64,000 nt of DNA from Mycobacteriaceae bacterium (GCA_019245755.1 JAFARC010000043.1:32444-96443); one strand, 5' to 3'. Numbered from the stretch's first letter, positions 9,547 through 22,524 are shown. The notes: a model not told the origin generated them from the letters alone. A program made the numbers and translations.

Positions 9547-10194
9547 TCACGGCTGCTGCTCGTAGACCTTCGGATCCAGCGTGCCGATGAACGGCAGGTC
9601 CCGGTAGCGCTCGGCGTAGTCGAGGCCGTAGCCGACCACGAACTCGCTCGGGATGTCGAAGCCGACGTAGTCGATGCCCACGTCGGAGCGAACCGCGTCG
9701 GGTTTGCGCAGCAACGTGCACACCCGCAGCGACCGCGGATGGCGGGCGGCGAGGTTGCGCAGCAGCCACGACAGCGTGAGGCCGGAGTCGACGATGTCTT
9801 CCACGATCAGCACGTCACGATCGCTGATGTCGCGGTCGAGGTCCTTGAGGATCCGAACCACACCCGACGACGATGTCGACGACCCGTATGAGCTGACCGC
9901 CATGAACTCCAGCTGCGTGGGCAGCGGGATGGCCCGCGCGAGGTCGGTGACGAACATGACCGCGCCTTTGAGCACCGTGACCAGAAGCAGGTCCTGGCCG
10001 GTGTCGATGATGTTGCGGTAGTGGTTGCCGATGCAGGCCCCCAACTCGGCCGTACGGGTGTGGATCTGCTCCTCGGTGAGCAACACCGATTTAATGTCCC
10101 CCGGATACAGCTCGGCGTCGGAATGCGCGGGCACGCCCTCAGCGTGCCATGTCCGAACACCGCGGACCACCGCGGTTAGGTCAGACGGGTTCAC
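9547..10194 (-). CDS. hpt: Hypoxanthine(-guanine) phosphoribosyltransferase
   Basis: Hpt salvages hypoxanthine and guanine with PRPP to IMP and GMP. The PRPP signature [11 protein letters not shown] is at about residue 128-138, and the family segments [13 protein letters not shown] and [22 protein letters not shown] are intact. The product is 215 residues if it starts at 10194, which overlaps the tilS end by 14 bp. M. tuberculosis Hpt is about 13 residues shorter, so a start among the in-frame GTGs just downstream is equally possible. It lies at the end of the minus-strand dac-protease-tilS-hpt run. Confidence 0.94.
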   Translation of the reverse strand: MNPSDLTAVVRGVRTWHAEGVPAHSDAELYPGDIKSVLLTEEQIHTRTAELGACIGNHYRNIIDTGQDLLLVTVLKGAVMFVTDLARAIPLPTQLEFMAVSSYGSSTSSSGVVRILKDLDRDISDRDVLIVEDIVDSGLTLSWLLRNLAARHPRSLRVCTLLRKPDAVRSDVGIDYVGFDIPSEFVVGYGLDYAERYRDLPFIGTLDPKVYEQQP

Positions 10195-11143
10195 GGCGCA
10201 GTCGCAGTTTGCCGTCGCTGCGGGCGGCGATCAGGCGTTGCCGTCGCAGGGTGGAGCCGACGGCCACGCCGCCCTGGCCCCGCCACCGCATCACCAGCGT
10301 GTCGACCCCGCGAATCTGCTTGTCGGTCAGGTCCGTTGCACCGTTGGCCAGTAACCATCCGCGGATCACCCGCCGGCGCAGCGCGTCCGGCAGCTCGGCC
10401 AGCCGGGCGGTGTCGAGGCCCTCGTCCCCGGACACCGTGTCCAGCTCGCTAACCGCAAGATCGTCGAGTGCATCGCAATCCTCGCGCAACGCCGCGGCCG
10501 TCCGCGCCAGCGCCTCGGCAACGCCGCCGCCGAGCACCTCCTCGAGAATTGGCAGCACCTCCACGCGTAGCCGGGTCCGGGTGTAGGCCGGATCCGCGTT
10601 GTGCGGGTCACGCCATGGCCTCAGACCGAGCTGCGCGCAGGCGGCATGGGTGACCGCGCGCCGCACGCCCAGCAGCGGTCGGCACCACGGCGGCTGATGC
10701 GGCCGCATGCCGGCCAGTGACCGGGACCCGGATCCGCGGCCCAGCCCGAGCAGCACGGTCTCGGCCTGATCGTCCAAAGTGTGGCCGAGCAGCACCGGCA
10801 GCCCGTCGCCGGCGGCGCGCAACGCCTGGTAACGCGCCTCCCGCGCCGCGGCCTCCGGCCCGCCGGCGGTACCGACCGATACGGTGAGTACCCGGGCGTC
10901 GCTGCACCCCAGGCCCAGCGCCTGCCGGCGCGCGGTTTCGGCGACAACGGCCGAGTCGGCCTGCAGCCCGTGGTCGACGATCAGCGCGACGGTGAATCGC
11001 AGGTCCGCCGCGACCGCGGTCAGCGCCAACGAATCCGGGCCGCCGGACAGCGCGACGCACCACGTCTCGGCGTCGAGACCATGCCGGACGGCAAATTCCG
11101 AGACGGCCCGGCGGAGTTCGGTTACAGGACCCGATCGATCCAT
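10181..11143 (-). CDS. tilS: tRNA(Ile)-lysidine synthase
   Basis: TilS ligates lysine to C34 of tRNA-Ile(CAU) and so prevents its reading as methionine. The N-type ATP pyrophosphatase loop SGGPDS lies at about residue 33-38. [17 protein letters not shown] and the PLLGVRR substrate loop follow. The length of 320 residues is typical. The start overlaps the upstream metalloprotease gene by 22 bp, and hpt follows with a 14-bp overlap, a conserved tilS-hpt pairing. Confidence 0.95.
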   Translation of the reverse strand: MDRSGPVTELRRAVSEFAVRHGLDAETWCVALSGGPDSLALTAVAADLRFTVALIVDHGLQADSAVVAETARRQALGLGCSDARVLTVSVGTAGGPEAAAREARYQALRAAGDGLPVLLGHTLDDQAETVLLGLGRGSGSRSLAGMRPHQPPWCRPLLGVRRAVTHAACAQLGLRPWRDPHNADPAYTRTRLRVEVLPILEEVLGGGVAEALARTAAALREDCDALDDLAVSELDTVSGDEGLDTARLAELPDALRRRVIRGWLLANGATDLTDKQIRGVDTLVMRWRGQGGVAVGSTLRRQRLIAARSDGKLRLRREPV

Positions 11144-12177
11144 CGCGCGGGCTCGTCGATCTCATGGGACAGCGGCAGCGTGTCCGGGCCGGACCAGACC
11201 GCGTTGAACCGCTCCATCCCCACCCTGGACACCACGGCGTCCACGAACGCCTTACCGCGCGTGTACTGGCTCAGTTTGGCGTCGAAACCCAGCAGCGCGC
11301 GGACCAGCCGCTGCAACGGCGGCTGCCGGCGCCGACGGCGCTCGTCGAAGCGTTCCCGGATCGTCGCGACCGTCGGAACCACGGCGGGGCCGACCGCGTC
11401 CATCACGTGGTCGGCGTGGCCTTCGAGCAGCGTGCCGAGCACCAGCAGTTGATCCAGCGCCTTGCGCTGCGGCTCGGACTGCAGCGCCTTCAACAGACCC
11501 AGCACGCCGCTGGAGTTGGGATCGGACGGCGCGCCCTCGCGTCGGTCCCGGACGAATTCGGCCAGCCGACCGACCACCTGGCTGATGTTCTCGCCGGCGT
11601 CGGCGGTGATCACGCCCAGCGCCGAGGACATGTGATCGACCAGCCACGGGTTGGCGGTGAACTGCACCCGGTGGGTGACCTCGTGCAGGCACACCCACAA
11701 CCGGAAATCACTTGGCACCACGCGTAGTTGGCGCTCCACCGCGATCACGTTGGGGTATACCAGCAGCAGCTTGCCGCCGCCCGCGGCGAACGGGTCGTAC
11801 TGGCCGAGGATGCCCGACGAGATGAACGCCAAGACAGCGCCGGTCTGCGCCCCGGTGACCCGGCCGGTGAGAAATCCGCGGGGCTTGCCGGTGCCGCCGG
11901 TCATCACCCGCATCGATTCGGCGGCCAGTCGGATCCAGTGCGAGCGGTCGACGATCAGCGCCTCGGGTACCTCGCCGTTGACGGCGAGCCCGGTGATGTC
12001 CCGCACCGGCAACTCCGCGCGCCGTGACGCCGCCGCAAGCTCGCCGACCACCTGCCGCTGCGTGTACTCGGTGGCCGGTGGCCCCTCGCGGGCCAGCCAG
12101 GCACCGGTGCTGGCCGCGAAATCCCAGTCGACGGCTCGCCCCACGGTCAACTGCGCTTTACCGGAGTCGGCGGTCAT
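11122..12177 (-). CDS. Zinc-dependent metalloprotease, DUF2342 type (Rv3626c homologue)
   Basis: The ATG at 12177 overlaps the upstream carboxypeptidase stop as ATGA, which supports a 351-residue protein. The HEVTH motif (near residue 170) fits a zincin HExxH site, and a further Glu in LLEGHADHVMDAVG about 80 residues later is the probable third ligand. No signal peptide is seen, so it should be cytosolic. The family is widespread in actinobacteria. Its substrates are unknown. Confidence 0.88.
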   Translation of the reverse strand: MTADSGKAQLTVGRAVDWDFAASTGAWLAREGPPATEYTQRQVVGELAAASRRAELPVRDITGLAVNGEVPEALIVDRSHWIRLAAESMRVMTGGTGKPRGFLTGRVTGAQTGAVLAFISSGILGQYDPFAAGGGKLLLVYPNVIAVERQLRVVPSDFRLWVCLHEVTHRVQFTANPWLVDHMSSALGVITADAGENISQVVGRLAEFVRDRREGAPSDPNSSGVLGLLKALQSEPQRKALDQLLVLGTLLEGHADHVMDAVGPAVVPTVATIRERFDERRRRRQPPLQRLVRALLGFDAKLSQYTRGKAFVDAVVSRVGMERFNAVWSGPDTLPLSHEIDEPARWIDRVL

Positions 12178-13553
12178 GAGCCGCATCCGCACGACCGCAG
12201 GGCCGCCGCCACGTTATCGATCGCGGTGCGCCCGGTGGGCCCGGCGTTGTTGGAGATCAACGCAAAGGTGAGCACCCGGCCGCTGGCGTCGGTGACAACG
12301 CCGGCCAGTGCGTTCGTTCCGGTCAGCGACCCGGTCTTGGCGCGCAGCCAGCCGGCGGCCGCGCCGTCGGTCTGGATGTCGACGTAGCGGTTGGTTAGCG
12401 TGCCGCTCCCACCGGCCACCGGCAGCACGTCCAGCAGCGGGCGCAGCGCCGGCTGGTTCGGGCCCGCTGCCGCCCCGATGGCGTCGTCGAGGGTCTCCGG
12501 CGTGAGCCGGTCATTCACCGACAGCCCGCTGGAGTCCACCAGCGTGGCGCCGGTGATGTCGATGCTGGCCGCGGCCAGCCGGCTGGTGACCGCGTCGACG
12601 GCCCCGGCGAAGCTCTGCGGACGATGCGTCGCGGCAGCCACCTCCCGCGCGATGCACTCAGCCATCACGTTGTCGGAGACGTTCATCATCTCGCGCAGCC
12701 GCTCGATCAGCGTCGCGGACTGCACGGCGGCGATCTGGCGCCCGGTCACCGGCGTGGTCACCATACTGACCGCCTGCGGGTTGACGTCCAGCGCCGCGGC
12801 CAGCGCGCGGCCGGCGTCGAGGGCCGGGGTCGGGGAGCGCACCGAGTCCGGTGTCGCCGGAAGGGCGCGGCCGCCGTCGAGCATCGCCGCCTCGATTGGG
12901 GCGACGTCACCGCCCTCGATGTCGGCGGGATCCCAGCCGGGCGCCAGCGGGGGGCCGCTGAACGCGCTGGTATCGACCTCGAGGGACGTCACCGTGACGC
13001 CGCTGCGCCGCACCTGGTCGGCGAGATCCGAGATCCGCGCGGCGCCGTGGTACAGCGGGTCCTGCCCGGGCGGCGCCGACGACAACGTGGGATCACCGGC
13101 GCCCACGAGCACCACCACGCCGGGCTGGTCGGCCGCCAGTACGGTGGTGGTCACCCGGCTGTCGAGGTTCAACGTCAGCAGCGCTGCCGAGGCGGTCAGC
13201 ACCTTGTTGGTCGACGCTGGCTGCATCGGCACCGTGGCATCCTGCTCCCACAACTGATTTCCGGTGAGCGCGTCGGTCACCCGGCCGCCGAGCACGCCGA
13301 GGTCCCGGTTCGCCAGCGCCGGAGCCAACGCGGCCGCCAACCCCGCGGGGGTGGGCTCGGGTGCGCTGTCGGTCACCGGCACCAGGGCCGGGTTCGCGGT
13401 CGCCGGCGGCGGCGTCGCGGCGACGGCGGTACCGCCCAGCGCCGGCTGTCCACCCGTGACGAAGGCGGCGATCGCCATCACGATCGCGACGGCAACCAGC
13501 ACCGCCGCCGCGATCAACAAGTGGGTGGAGCGCCGCCACCGCGTCGGACGCAT
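12174..13553 (-). CDS. D-alanyl-D-alanine carboxypeptidase / endopeptidase, DacB (S13) type (Rv3627c homologue)
   Basis: The N-terminus has a short Arg-rich stretch and a single hydrophobic helix (about residues 11-32), a membrane anchor or uncleaved signal, followed by a Pro/Ala linker. The penicillin-binding motifs are present: STNK (SxxK, near residue 118), SDN (near residue 293) and KTGSLTGTN (near residue 408). The large insert between the first two motifs is characteristic of peptidase family S13. It acts on peptidoglycan stem peptides outside the membrane. Length is 459 residues. It heads the minus-strand operon and is divergent from ppa. Confidence 0.92.
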   Translation of the reverse strand: MRPTRWRRSTHLLIAAAVLVAVAIVMAIAAFVTGGQPALGGTAVAATPPPATANPALVPVTDSAPEPTPAGLAAALAPALANRDLGVLGGRVTDALTGNQLWEQDATVPMQPASTNKVLTASAALLTLNLDSRVTTTVLAADQPGVVVLVGAGDPTLSSAPPGQDPLYHGAARISDLADQVRRSGVTVTSLEVDTSAFSGPPLAPGWDPADIEGGDVAPIEAAMLDGGRALPATPDSVRSPTPALDAGRALAAALDVNPQAVSMVTTPVTGRQIAAVQSATLIERLREMMNVSDNVMAECIAREVAAATHRPQSFAGAVDAVTSRLAAASIDITGATLVDSSGLSVNDRLTPETLDDAIGAAAGPNQPALRPLLDVLPVAGGSGTLTNRYVDIQTDGAAAGWLRAKTGSLTGTNALAGVVTDASGRVLTFALISNNAGPTGRTAIDNVAAALRSCGCGS

Positions 13554-13625
13554 GTAGTGCAGGTTAGCGCTCCACTATGGTTGAGCCCCGACGTCACCGA
13601 ACGACCTGCAAAAGGAGCCCGGCGC

Positions 13626-14111
13626 GTGCAATTCGACGTGACCATTGAGATTCCGAAGGGCCAGCGCAACAAGTACGAGTTCGACCACGAGACGGGCCGG
13701 CTGCGGCTGGACCGTTACCTGTACACGTCGATGGCCTATCCGACGGATTACGGGTTCATCGAGGACAGCCTGGGTGAGGACGGCGATCCGCTCGATGCGC
13801 TGGTGCTGTTGCCGCAGCCGGTGTTTCCCGGCGTCATCGTCGAGGCCAGGCCGGTGGGCATGTTCCAGATGACCGATGAGGCCGGCGGCGACGACAAGGT
13901 GCTGTGCGTGCCGGCCGGCGATCCGCGCTGGGACCACATCAAGGACATCGGCGACGTGCCGTCGTATGAACTCGAGGCGATCAAGCACTTCTTCGTGCAT
14001 TACAAGGATCTTGAGCCCGGCAAGTACGTGAAGGCCGCGGATTGGGTCGGCCGCGAGGAGGCCGAGGCGGAGGTGCGGCGGTCGTTCGAACGGTTCCGTT
14101 CCGCCGGGTGA
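13626..14111 (+). CDS. ppa: Inorganic pyrophosphatase
   Basis: The GTG start sits about ten bases after a clear AAGGAG. The 161-residue product is a family I pyrophosphatase. It carries [15 protein letters not shown] and the metal-binding acidic signature [11 protein letters not shown] (about residues 54-64), with more metal ligands in [14 protein letters not shown]. It hydrolyses PPi and drives polymer synthesis. The gene is monocistronic or leads the short plus-strand run that follows. Confidence 0.97.
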   Translation: MQFDVTIEIPKGQRNKYEFDHETGRLRLDRYLYTSMAYPTDYGFIEDSLGEDGDPLDALVLLPQPVFPGVIVEARPVGMFQMTDEAGGDDKVLCVPAGDPRWDHIKDIGDVPSYELEAIKHFFVHYKDLEPGKYVKAADWVGREEAEAEVRRSFERFRSAG

Positions 14112-14234
14112 AACGCTCACGTTACGTCCTGTTACGTGCGTGTCAAATATCGTCCTGCCGCATGGCGGGTTAGCTGGCGAGCTTCGATCATGGCGGTGAA
14201 AGCCCCCGTGACAGGTTCAGTGGAGGATCCCGCC

Positions 14235-14756
14235 GTGTTGATGCATCAGGGTCTTGGCCTGGGCGCATTCAACAACCTGCCGCCCCGGAAGGCGCTGCAT
14301 GCGCTGTACGAGTGTTGCAACAGTGTGGTGCTGGCGGCCGACCTGGCCCGTGGCCGGCCCTACGGCGACCACGGCGACTTGTTCCGCAAGGCCGACGCGT
14401 TGCTGTTCGCGCTCTCCGAGGATTCGGTGGACACGATGCTGCAGCCCTACCCGCACCTTGGCCGCCGGCCGCGCAGCAGGAAGTCGCAGGCCGAGCAGTG
14501 CTCGGTGTGGGACGACCGGCCCGAGGTGATGGCGAAGCTCGAGGCGGCCGCCAAGCGCTACGAACGGCGGTTTGGCTTCGGGTTCGTGATGTTCGTCGGA
14601 GGCAGCGACGCCGAGGGTGTGTTGACGGCGATCAACGACCGGCTGCATCACGACGCCGACACGGAGCGCAAGATGGTGCGCAACGAGCTGGCCAAGATCA
14701 ATCGGACGCGACTCGAGCGCATGTTGGGACCCGAGGGCGGGTACCAGAACTGGTGA
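14235..14756 (+). CDS. OHCU decarboxylase family protein
   Basis: The start is set at the GTG at 14235, because GGAGG lies eight bases upstream (14222-14226). A TTG and an ATG follow at once in the same frame (14238, 14241). The 173-residue helical protein has the family's PHLG (an H-x-x-G site near residue 77), the KSQAEQ segment, YERRFGFGFVMFVGG and the C-terminal ELAKINRTRLERML helix. The family decarboxylates the unstable product of urate oxidation to S-allantoin. No urate oxidase or HIU hydrolase gene is in this window, so the urate role is inferred from the family only. Confidence 0.85.
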   Translation: MLMHQGLGLGAFNNLPPRKALHALYECCNSVVLAADLARGRPYGDHGDLFRKADALLFALSEDSVDTMLQPYPHLGRRPRSRKSQAEQCSVWDDRPEVMAKLEAAAKRYERRFGFGFVMFVGGSDAEGVLTAINDRLHHDADTERKMVRNELAKINRTRLERMLGPEGGYQNW

Positions 14757-14799
14757 CTTTTTAGAAATAACGAACCCGGGTCGTCTTCCGCGCATCAGC

Positions 14800-15960
14800 A
14801 TGGTCGTTATGAATGACGTCGTGCAGGGCAACTGCGATCCGCGTTTCGACAAGCTGCGCGAAGCGCTGACCGACGAGATCGGCGCGGGCGGCGAACTGGG
14901 CGCGGCGGTCGCCGTGGACATCGACGGTGAGTCGGTCGTCGACCTGTGGGGCGGCTACGCCGACAGGGCGAAATCCGTTGGGTGGACCCAAGACACGATC
15001 GTCAACCTGTGGTCGAGCACCAAGCCGGTGACCGCCTTGGCCGCCTTGATCCTGGTTGACCGCGGGATGCTCGACCCGTTCGCACCCGTCGCCGATTACT
15101 GGCCGGAGTTTGCGGCGAACGGCAAGCAGCACATCGAGGTCCGGCACGTGATGTCCCACACGTCGGGGGTCTCCGGCTGGGACGCGCCGTTCACCCTCGC
15201 CGATGTCTACGACTGGGACAAGGCGACGTCGCAGTTGGCGCGGCAGGCACCGTGGTGGCGCCCGGGCACGTCATCGGGGTACCACGCGATCAATTACGGC
15301 CACCTGATCGGCGAGCTCGTTCGTCGGATCACCGGTAAGCCGCTCAAACAGTTTGTCCGCGAAGAGATCGCGGAGCCGCTTGGTGCCGACATCCAGATCG
15401 GTGCGCGCGACCAGGACAGCGATCGCATCGCCGAACTCGTGCCGCCGCCGCCGCTGGACGTGCCGGTGGACCTGGTCCCCGAGGGCCATCCGATGCGAAA
15501 GACGTTCGCCACCTTCCCACCGACCAGCGACAGCGCGGAAGCCGCCCACACGGTCGCCTGGCGCCGCGCCGACATCGGCGCGATGAACGGGCACGGCAAT
15601 GCCCGCGCTCTGGCTCGTGCACTGTCACCGATTTCGTTGGGCGGAGCGGCCAACGGTGTACGGCTGCTCGGCTCCGACACGATCGACCTGATTTTCCACG
15701 AGCAGTCCCACGGCATCGATCAGGTGCTGCTCATCCCCCTGCGCTTCGGTATCGGCTTCGGACTACCGGAGCCGCAGAGCTTCCCGTTCATGCCCGCGGA
15801 AAGGATCTGCTTCTGGGGCGGCTGGGGCGGCTCGATGGTGGTGATGAACCCCGACCGCGGCACCACATTCGCCTACGCGATGAACAAGATGGGCCATGGC
15901 ACCACCGGCACCGAGCGCACGCGCAGCTACGCCAGGCTGATCTACGAGGCTCTGGGCTAG
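14800..15960 (+). CDS. Serine-hydrolase-fold esterase, beta-lactamase family (EstB/LipD-like)
   Basis: The 386-residue protein has the SxxK nucleophile motif SSTK (near residue 72), a YxN-type second motif in SGYHAINYG (near residue 165) and the C-terminal WGGWGGSMVVMN strand that stands in for KTG. This is the class C beta-lactamase-like esterase group. No signal peptide is seen, so a cytosolic lipid or ester substrate is more likely than cell wall. The start codon has no strong ribosome site; ATGs at 14800 and 14809 are both possible. Confidence 0.88.
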   Translation: MVVMNDVVQGNCDPRFDKLREALTDEIGAGGELGAAVAVDIDGESVVDLWGGYADRAKSVGWTQDTIVNLWSSTKPVTALAALILVDRGMLDPFAPVADYWPEFAANGKQHIEVRHVMSHTSGVSGWDAPFTLADVYDWDKATSQLARQAPWWRPGTSSGYHAINYGHLIGELVRRITGKPLKQFVREEIAEPLGADIQIGARDQDSDRIAELVPPPPLDVPVDLVPEGHPMRKTFATFPPTSDSAEAAHTVAWRRADIGAMNGHGNARALARALSPISLGGAANGVRLLGSDTIDLIFHEQSHGIDQVLLIPLRFGIGFGLPEPQSFPFMPAERICFWGGWGGSMVVMNPDRGTTFAYAMNKMGHGTTGTERTRSYARLIYEALG

Positions 15961-16248
15961 CCACCCCACGCGAAACGGAATTCCAGGCGCCTCCCGTCGG
16001 CGTTTCTTCTCAGCTGGTTCAGTGTCGCGCACGAGCGTCCAGCACCCGTGACCTGTAGCGGCTGGCGACCGTCGTGACCGCGAGCGTCGCCACCATCACA
16101 ACCACCCGAGCGATGTGGGGATCCCGGGCACGTGGATGCAGGATGAAAGCGAGGCCGCCAGACATAGTGGTCCGCGGAGACCGCGGTCAGGGAGTACTTC
16201 CCTCCAGGCCCCGTTGTGGCAGACGCCGCCGGCACTACGGTTAACAAC
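15961..16248. other. Intergenic stretch without a recognisable gene
   Basis: About 290 bp between the esterase and the DedA-family gene. No frame here has a credible start with ribosome site or a recognisable family. Confidence 0.6.
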
Positions 16249-16878
16249 ATGGCGCAGGGTCAGTTGCCGGGGGTGTTCGCTCACTTTCAACCGGTGCTCG
16301 AGCACTACGGCTATCTCGCGGTCGGCGGATTCATCCTGCTGGAGGATTTCGGCGTCCCGGTGCCCGGCGAGGCGATCCTGATCGCGGCCGCGGTGTTCGC
16401 CGGCGCCGGCCACCTGAACATCGCGCTGGTGATCCTCGTCGGGGTGCTGGGCGCGGTGATCGGCGACAACATCGGATTCGCGCTCGGCCACTTCGGCGGG
16501 CGCCCGCTCGTGGAGCGCTATGGGCGCTACATCTTCCTGACCCCGCAACGGCTTGACCATGCTGAGGACTTCATCAACCGGCACGGTGGCAAGGTCGTCA
16601 CGATCGCGAGATTCATCGAGGGGCTGCGCCAGGTCAACGGCATCCTGGCCGGCACCGTGGGCATGCACTGGCTGAAGTTCCTTGCGTTCAATGCGGTCGG
16701 CGCCGTGCTGTGGGTCGGCACCTGGGCATGCATCGGGTACTTCGCCGGCCAGAACATCACCGAGATCTACGGCGCATTCGACAAATACAAGTGGTACGTG
16801 ATCGCGGCCGGTGTGGTCATCGCCGCACTCGTCGTCACACGCCGAGTCCGGGCTAGGCGGCGACACGCCTCTGCCTGA
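16249..16878 (+). CDS. DedA/SNARE-associated family membrane protein
   Basis: The 209-residue protein has the DedA core: an amphipathic N-terminal segment with EDFGVPVPGEAIL (near residue 28-40), a conserved Gly-rich GAVIGDNIGFALGHFGG, the Arg-containing FIEGLRQVNGILAG motif (near residue 125-138) and about five membrane helices. DedA proteins take part in flipping or transporting undecaprenyl phosphate and phospholipids across the inner membrane. The positively charged C-terminus should face the cytosol. The gene precedes an envelope-glycan set. Confidence 0.93.
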   Translation: MAQGQLPGVFAHFQPVLEHYGYLAVGGFILLEDFGVPVPGEAILIAAAVFAGAGHLNIALVILVGVLGAVIGDNIGFALGHFGGRPLVERYGRYIFLTPQRLDHAEDFINRHGGKVVTIARFIEGLRQVNGILAGTVGMHWLKFLAFNAVGAVLWVGTWACIGYFAGQNITEIYGAFDKYKWYVIAAGVVIAALVVTRRVRARRRHASA

Positions 16879-16898
16879 GTATCTTCACCAATGTGGCG

Positions 16899-17030
16899 AT
16901 GCCCGAGGTCCCGGCTCAGTACCTGCCGGCCGGGGCGGTCTACGTCCCGGTCGACGCCGAGGACGCGGGCGGCTCCCAGCGCTACCGGCCGGCTGCGTCC
17001 GCAGGGCCGCAGCCGACGGTATTACCGTGA
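16899..17030 (+). CDS. Small coupled ORF (43 residues) ahead of the flippase-like gene
   Basis: ATG at 16899 (or GTG at 16893) opens a 43-codon frame. It reads MPEVPAQYLPAGAVYVPV, then an acidic and Gly/Ser-rich stretch, and ends ...QPTVLP. Its TGA overlaps the GTG start of the next gene (GTGA), so its translation would deliver ribosomes to that gene. There is no membrane segment or known motif. It could be a leader peptide or a small partner of the membrane protein. It is supported only by the overlap and protein-like composition, not by a known family. Confidence 0.5.
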   Translation: MPEVPAQYLPAGAVYVPVDAEDAGGSQRYRPAASAGPQPTVLP

Positions 17031-18295
17031 CCGACGCCGGGATCCCGACCGGTCCGGTCACCCGCGGCAGCGTCGCCCGCGTCGGCGCGGCCACCGCGGT
17101 CACCGCGCTGTGCGGGTATCTGGTGCTCTACCTGGCCGCGCGCGACCTGAACCCGGCCGGATTCTCGGTGTTCGCGGTGTTCTGGGGCGCGTTCGGTCTG
17201 GTCAGCGGCGCCGCCAACGGGCTGCTGCAGGAGGCGACGCGGGAGGTGCGCTCCGCCAGGTACACCGTGCTGTCCGGGCCGCAGACTCACCCGTTGCGGG
17301 TAGCGGCCGTGATCGGCGTCGTCGCGGCAATGGTGATCGCCGGCAGCTCACCGCTGTGGTCGGGTCGCGTGTTCGTCGCGGCCCAGCTGCTCAGCGTGAC
17401 CCTGCTCAGCGCCGGGCTGGCCGGGTTCTGCATGCACGCCACCCTGCTGGGCATGCTGGCCGGCGCGGGACGGTGGACACAGTACGGATCGCTGATGGTG
17501 ACCGACGCCGCGATGCGCGTGGTGGTGGCCGCCGCGACGTTCGCGCTGGGCTGGGGCCTGGTCGGGTTCCTGTGGGCGACGGTCTGCGGGGCGATCGCCT
17601 GGTTGCTCATGATGGCGGCCTCACCGACGACCCGCGCCGCCGCGCGGCTGGTGGCCCACGGCGACACGAAGGGCTTCCTGCGTGGCGCCGCGCATGCCAT
17701 CGCCGCGGCCGGCGCCAGCGCGATCCTGGTGATGGGTTTCCCGGTGCTGCTGAAAGCCACGTCGGGCGATCTCGGCTCGACGGGCGGCGTGGTCATCTTG
17801 GCGGTGACACTGACGCGGGCGCCGCTCTTGGTGCCGTTGACCGCGATGCAGGGCAACCTGATCGCCCATTTCGTGGACCAGCGCAGCGACCGGATGCGCG
17901 CGCTGGCCGGGCCCGCCGCCGTGGTGACCGGACTCGGCGTTGTCGGAGTGGTGGTTGCAGGTCTGGCAGGGCCGTGGCTGCTGCGGTTCGGCTTCGGGCC
18001 CGGGTATCGAGCCGATGGTGCGTTGCTGGCCTGGCTCACCGCGGCGGCCGTCGCGATCGCGATGCTGACCCTGACCGGCGCGGCCACGGTGGCCGCCGCC
18101 TTGCACCGCTCGTATTCGCTGGGCTGGATCGGTGCGACGGTGGCGTCGACGTTGCTGCTGCTGTTGCCGCTGGCTCTGCAGACCCGCACCGTGATCGCGC
18201 TGCTCTGTGGGCCGCTGGTGGGCATCGTGGTACACCTGACCGCGCTCAGGATGGTGGCCCAGACCGGCCCGGCACCGCTCCCACCTGCCGTTTGA
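17027..18295 (+). CDS. Polytopic membrane protein, polysaccharide flippase-like (Rv3630 homologue)
   Basis: The GTG start overlaps the small upstream frame. The 422-residue product has about 11-12 hydrophobic segments spread along the whole length, with a loop holding SGDLGSTGGVVILA and a ...LTRAPLLVPLTAMQGNL segment. The overall pattern resembles the MATE/Wzx-like lipid-linked polysaccharide exporters, but I see no diagnostic site. It is followed at once by a GT2 glycosyltransferase and a DUF2304 protein, a set that fits assembly of a lipid-linked sugar. Confidence 0.85.
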   Translation: MTDAGIPTGPVTRGSVARVGAATAVTALCGYLVLYLAARDLNPAGFSVFAVFWGAFGLVSGAANGLLQEATREVRSARYTVLSGPQTHPLRVAAVIGVVAAMVIAGSSPLWSGRVFVAAQLLSVTLLSAGLAGFCMHATLLGMLAGAGRWTQYGSLMVTDAAMRVVVAAATFALGWGLVGFLWATVCGAIAWLLMMAASPTTRAAARLVAHGDTKGFLRGAAHAIAAAGASAILVMGFPVLLKATSGDLGSTGGVVILAVTLTRAPLLVPLTAMQGNLIAHFVDQRSDRMRALAGPAAVVTGLGVVGVVVAGLAGPWLLRFGFGPGYRADGALLAWLTAAAVAIAMLTLTGAATVAAALHRSYSLGWIGATVASTLLLLLPLALQTRTVIALLCGPLVGIVVHLTALRMVAQTGPAPLPPAV

Positions 18296-19011
18296 CGTGT
18301 ATTTTGTGGGGCATCGAGACCCGTTACCCCGACGTGTGGATCGTCGTTCCAGCCTTCAACGAAGCGGCGGTCATCGGTGAAGTCATATCCGATGTCCGCT
18401 CCGTCTTCGACCACGTCGTCGTCGTCGATGACGGCAGCGCCGACGACACCGGCGGGATCGCGCACCGGGCCGGCGCGCATCTGGTGCGCCACCCGGTGAA
18501 CCTCGGGCAGGGCGCGGCCATTCAGACCGGCGTCGAATACGCGCGGAGCCAGCCCGGTGCGGAGGTGTTCGTCACATTCGACGCGGACGGCCAGCACCGC
18601 GTCAAAGATGTGCTGCGCATGATCGACCGCCTCCGCACCGAAGACGTCGACATTGTGATCGGCACCCGGTTCGCCGAACCGGAGGCGAGCACCAAGGTGC
18701 CGTTTGTCAAGCGGGTGGTGCTTCGCACCGCGGTGCTGCTGAGCGTCCGCAGCCGCAGGCTTGGGCTCTCCGACGCCCATAACGGGCTGCGGGTGTTCAA
18801 CCGGAATGTGGCGCAGCGACTTGACATTACGATGAGCGGCATGAGCCACGCCAGCGAGTTCATCGCGCTCATCGATGAAAACCATTGGCGGGTAACGGAA
18901 GAACCCGTCGAGATCCTGTACACCGACTATTCCAGGTCCAAAGGCCAGCCGCTGGTCAATGGTGTGAATATCGTCTTCGACGGCTTGATGCGCGGAAGGA
19001 AGTCCCGATGA
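18292..19011 (+). CDS. GT2 family glycosyltransferase, dolichyl/polyprenyl-phosphate type (Rv3631 homologue)
   Basis: A TTG at 18292 overlaps the preceding stop (TTGA). A second TTG at 18304 begins MWGIETRYPD, which is closer to the homologue; there is no ATG near. The GT-A fold motifs are VVPAFNEAAVIGEV (near residue 15-30), VVDDGSADDT (DDGS) and DADGQH (the DxD metal site, near residue 100). The enzyme should move a sugar from a nucleotide donor to a polyprenyl phosphate on the cytosolic face. Length is about 235-239 residues. Confidence 0.9.
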   Translation: MTCILWGIETRYPDVWIVVPAFNEAAVIGEVISDVRSVFDHVVVVDDGSADDTGGIAHRAGAHLVRHPVNLGQGAAIQTGVEYARSQPGAEVFVTFDADGQHRVKDVLRMIDRLRTEDVDIVIGTRFAEPEASTKVPFVKRVVLRTAVLLSVRSRRLGLSDAHNGLRVFNRNVAQRLDITMSGMSHASEFIALIDENHWRVTEEPVEILYTDYSRSKGQPLVNGVNIVFDGLMRGRKSR

Positions 19012-19340
19012 ACTGGATACAGGTCCTACTGCTGGTCGCCGCGATGGCGCTGGTGGCGTTTCTCCTGCGCTCGCGCGGGTCGGTGCAGGCGCGCGCGTGG
19101 GTGAAGGTCGGCTATCTGCTGTTCGTCCTGGCCGGCATCTATGCGATTCTGCGACCCGACGACACCACGGTGCTGGCGAATCTCGTCGGTGTGCGCCGCG
19201 GCACCGACTTGATGTTGTACGCGCTGATCATTGCGTTCGCGTTCACCACGCTGAGCACCTACATGCGGTTCCGTGACGTTGAACTGCGCTATGCCCGCCT
19301 GGCGAGGGCGATCGCGCTGGAAGGCGCCCAAGAACCCACT

Positions 19341-22300
<2,960 letters not shown>

Positions 22301-22395
22301 TCGCGCCGGCGAGTTACTCGAGATACCAACTGGAGATACGAACTTGGAAGCCCGTGTGCGCGTCGCCGGGGCAGCGAGCCCAAGGCCCAAGCGGG

Positions 22396-22468
22396 AGCCA
22401 CCTAACGGAATCGAACCGTTGACCTGCTCATTACGAGTGAGCCGCTCTGCCGACTGAGCTAAGGTGGC
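22396..22468 (-). tRNA. tRNA-Thr (anticodon CGT)
   Basis: Read on the minus strand, the acceptor GCCACCT pairs with AGGTGGC. The D-arm is GCTC...GAGC, the anticodon stem GCTCA/TGAGC with loop CTCGTAA (CGT at 34-36), and the T-arm AACGG-TTCGATT-CCGTT. All stems pair. It reads ACG codons. CCA is not encoded. Confidence 0.97.
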
Positions 22469-22524
22469 GTGCCCGGCGACCCCGGGCGGCCCGAGTCTAC
22501 GGCAGCACGGGTGAGCCACCTAAC

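Noticed and set aside
17287..18885. 532-codon minus-strand frame opposite the flippase and glycosyltransferase
   Set aside because: Both genes underneath have clear motifs; the antisense frame has no domain and a shadow-type composition.
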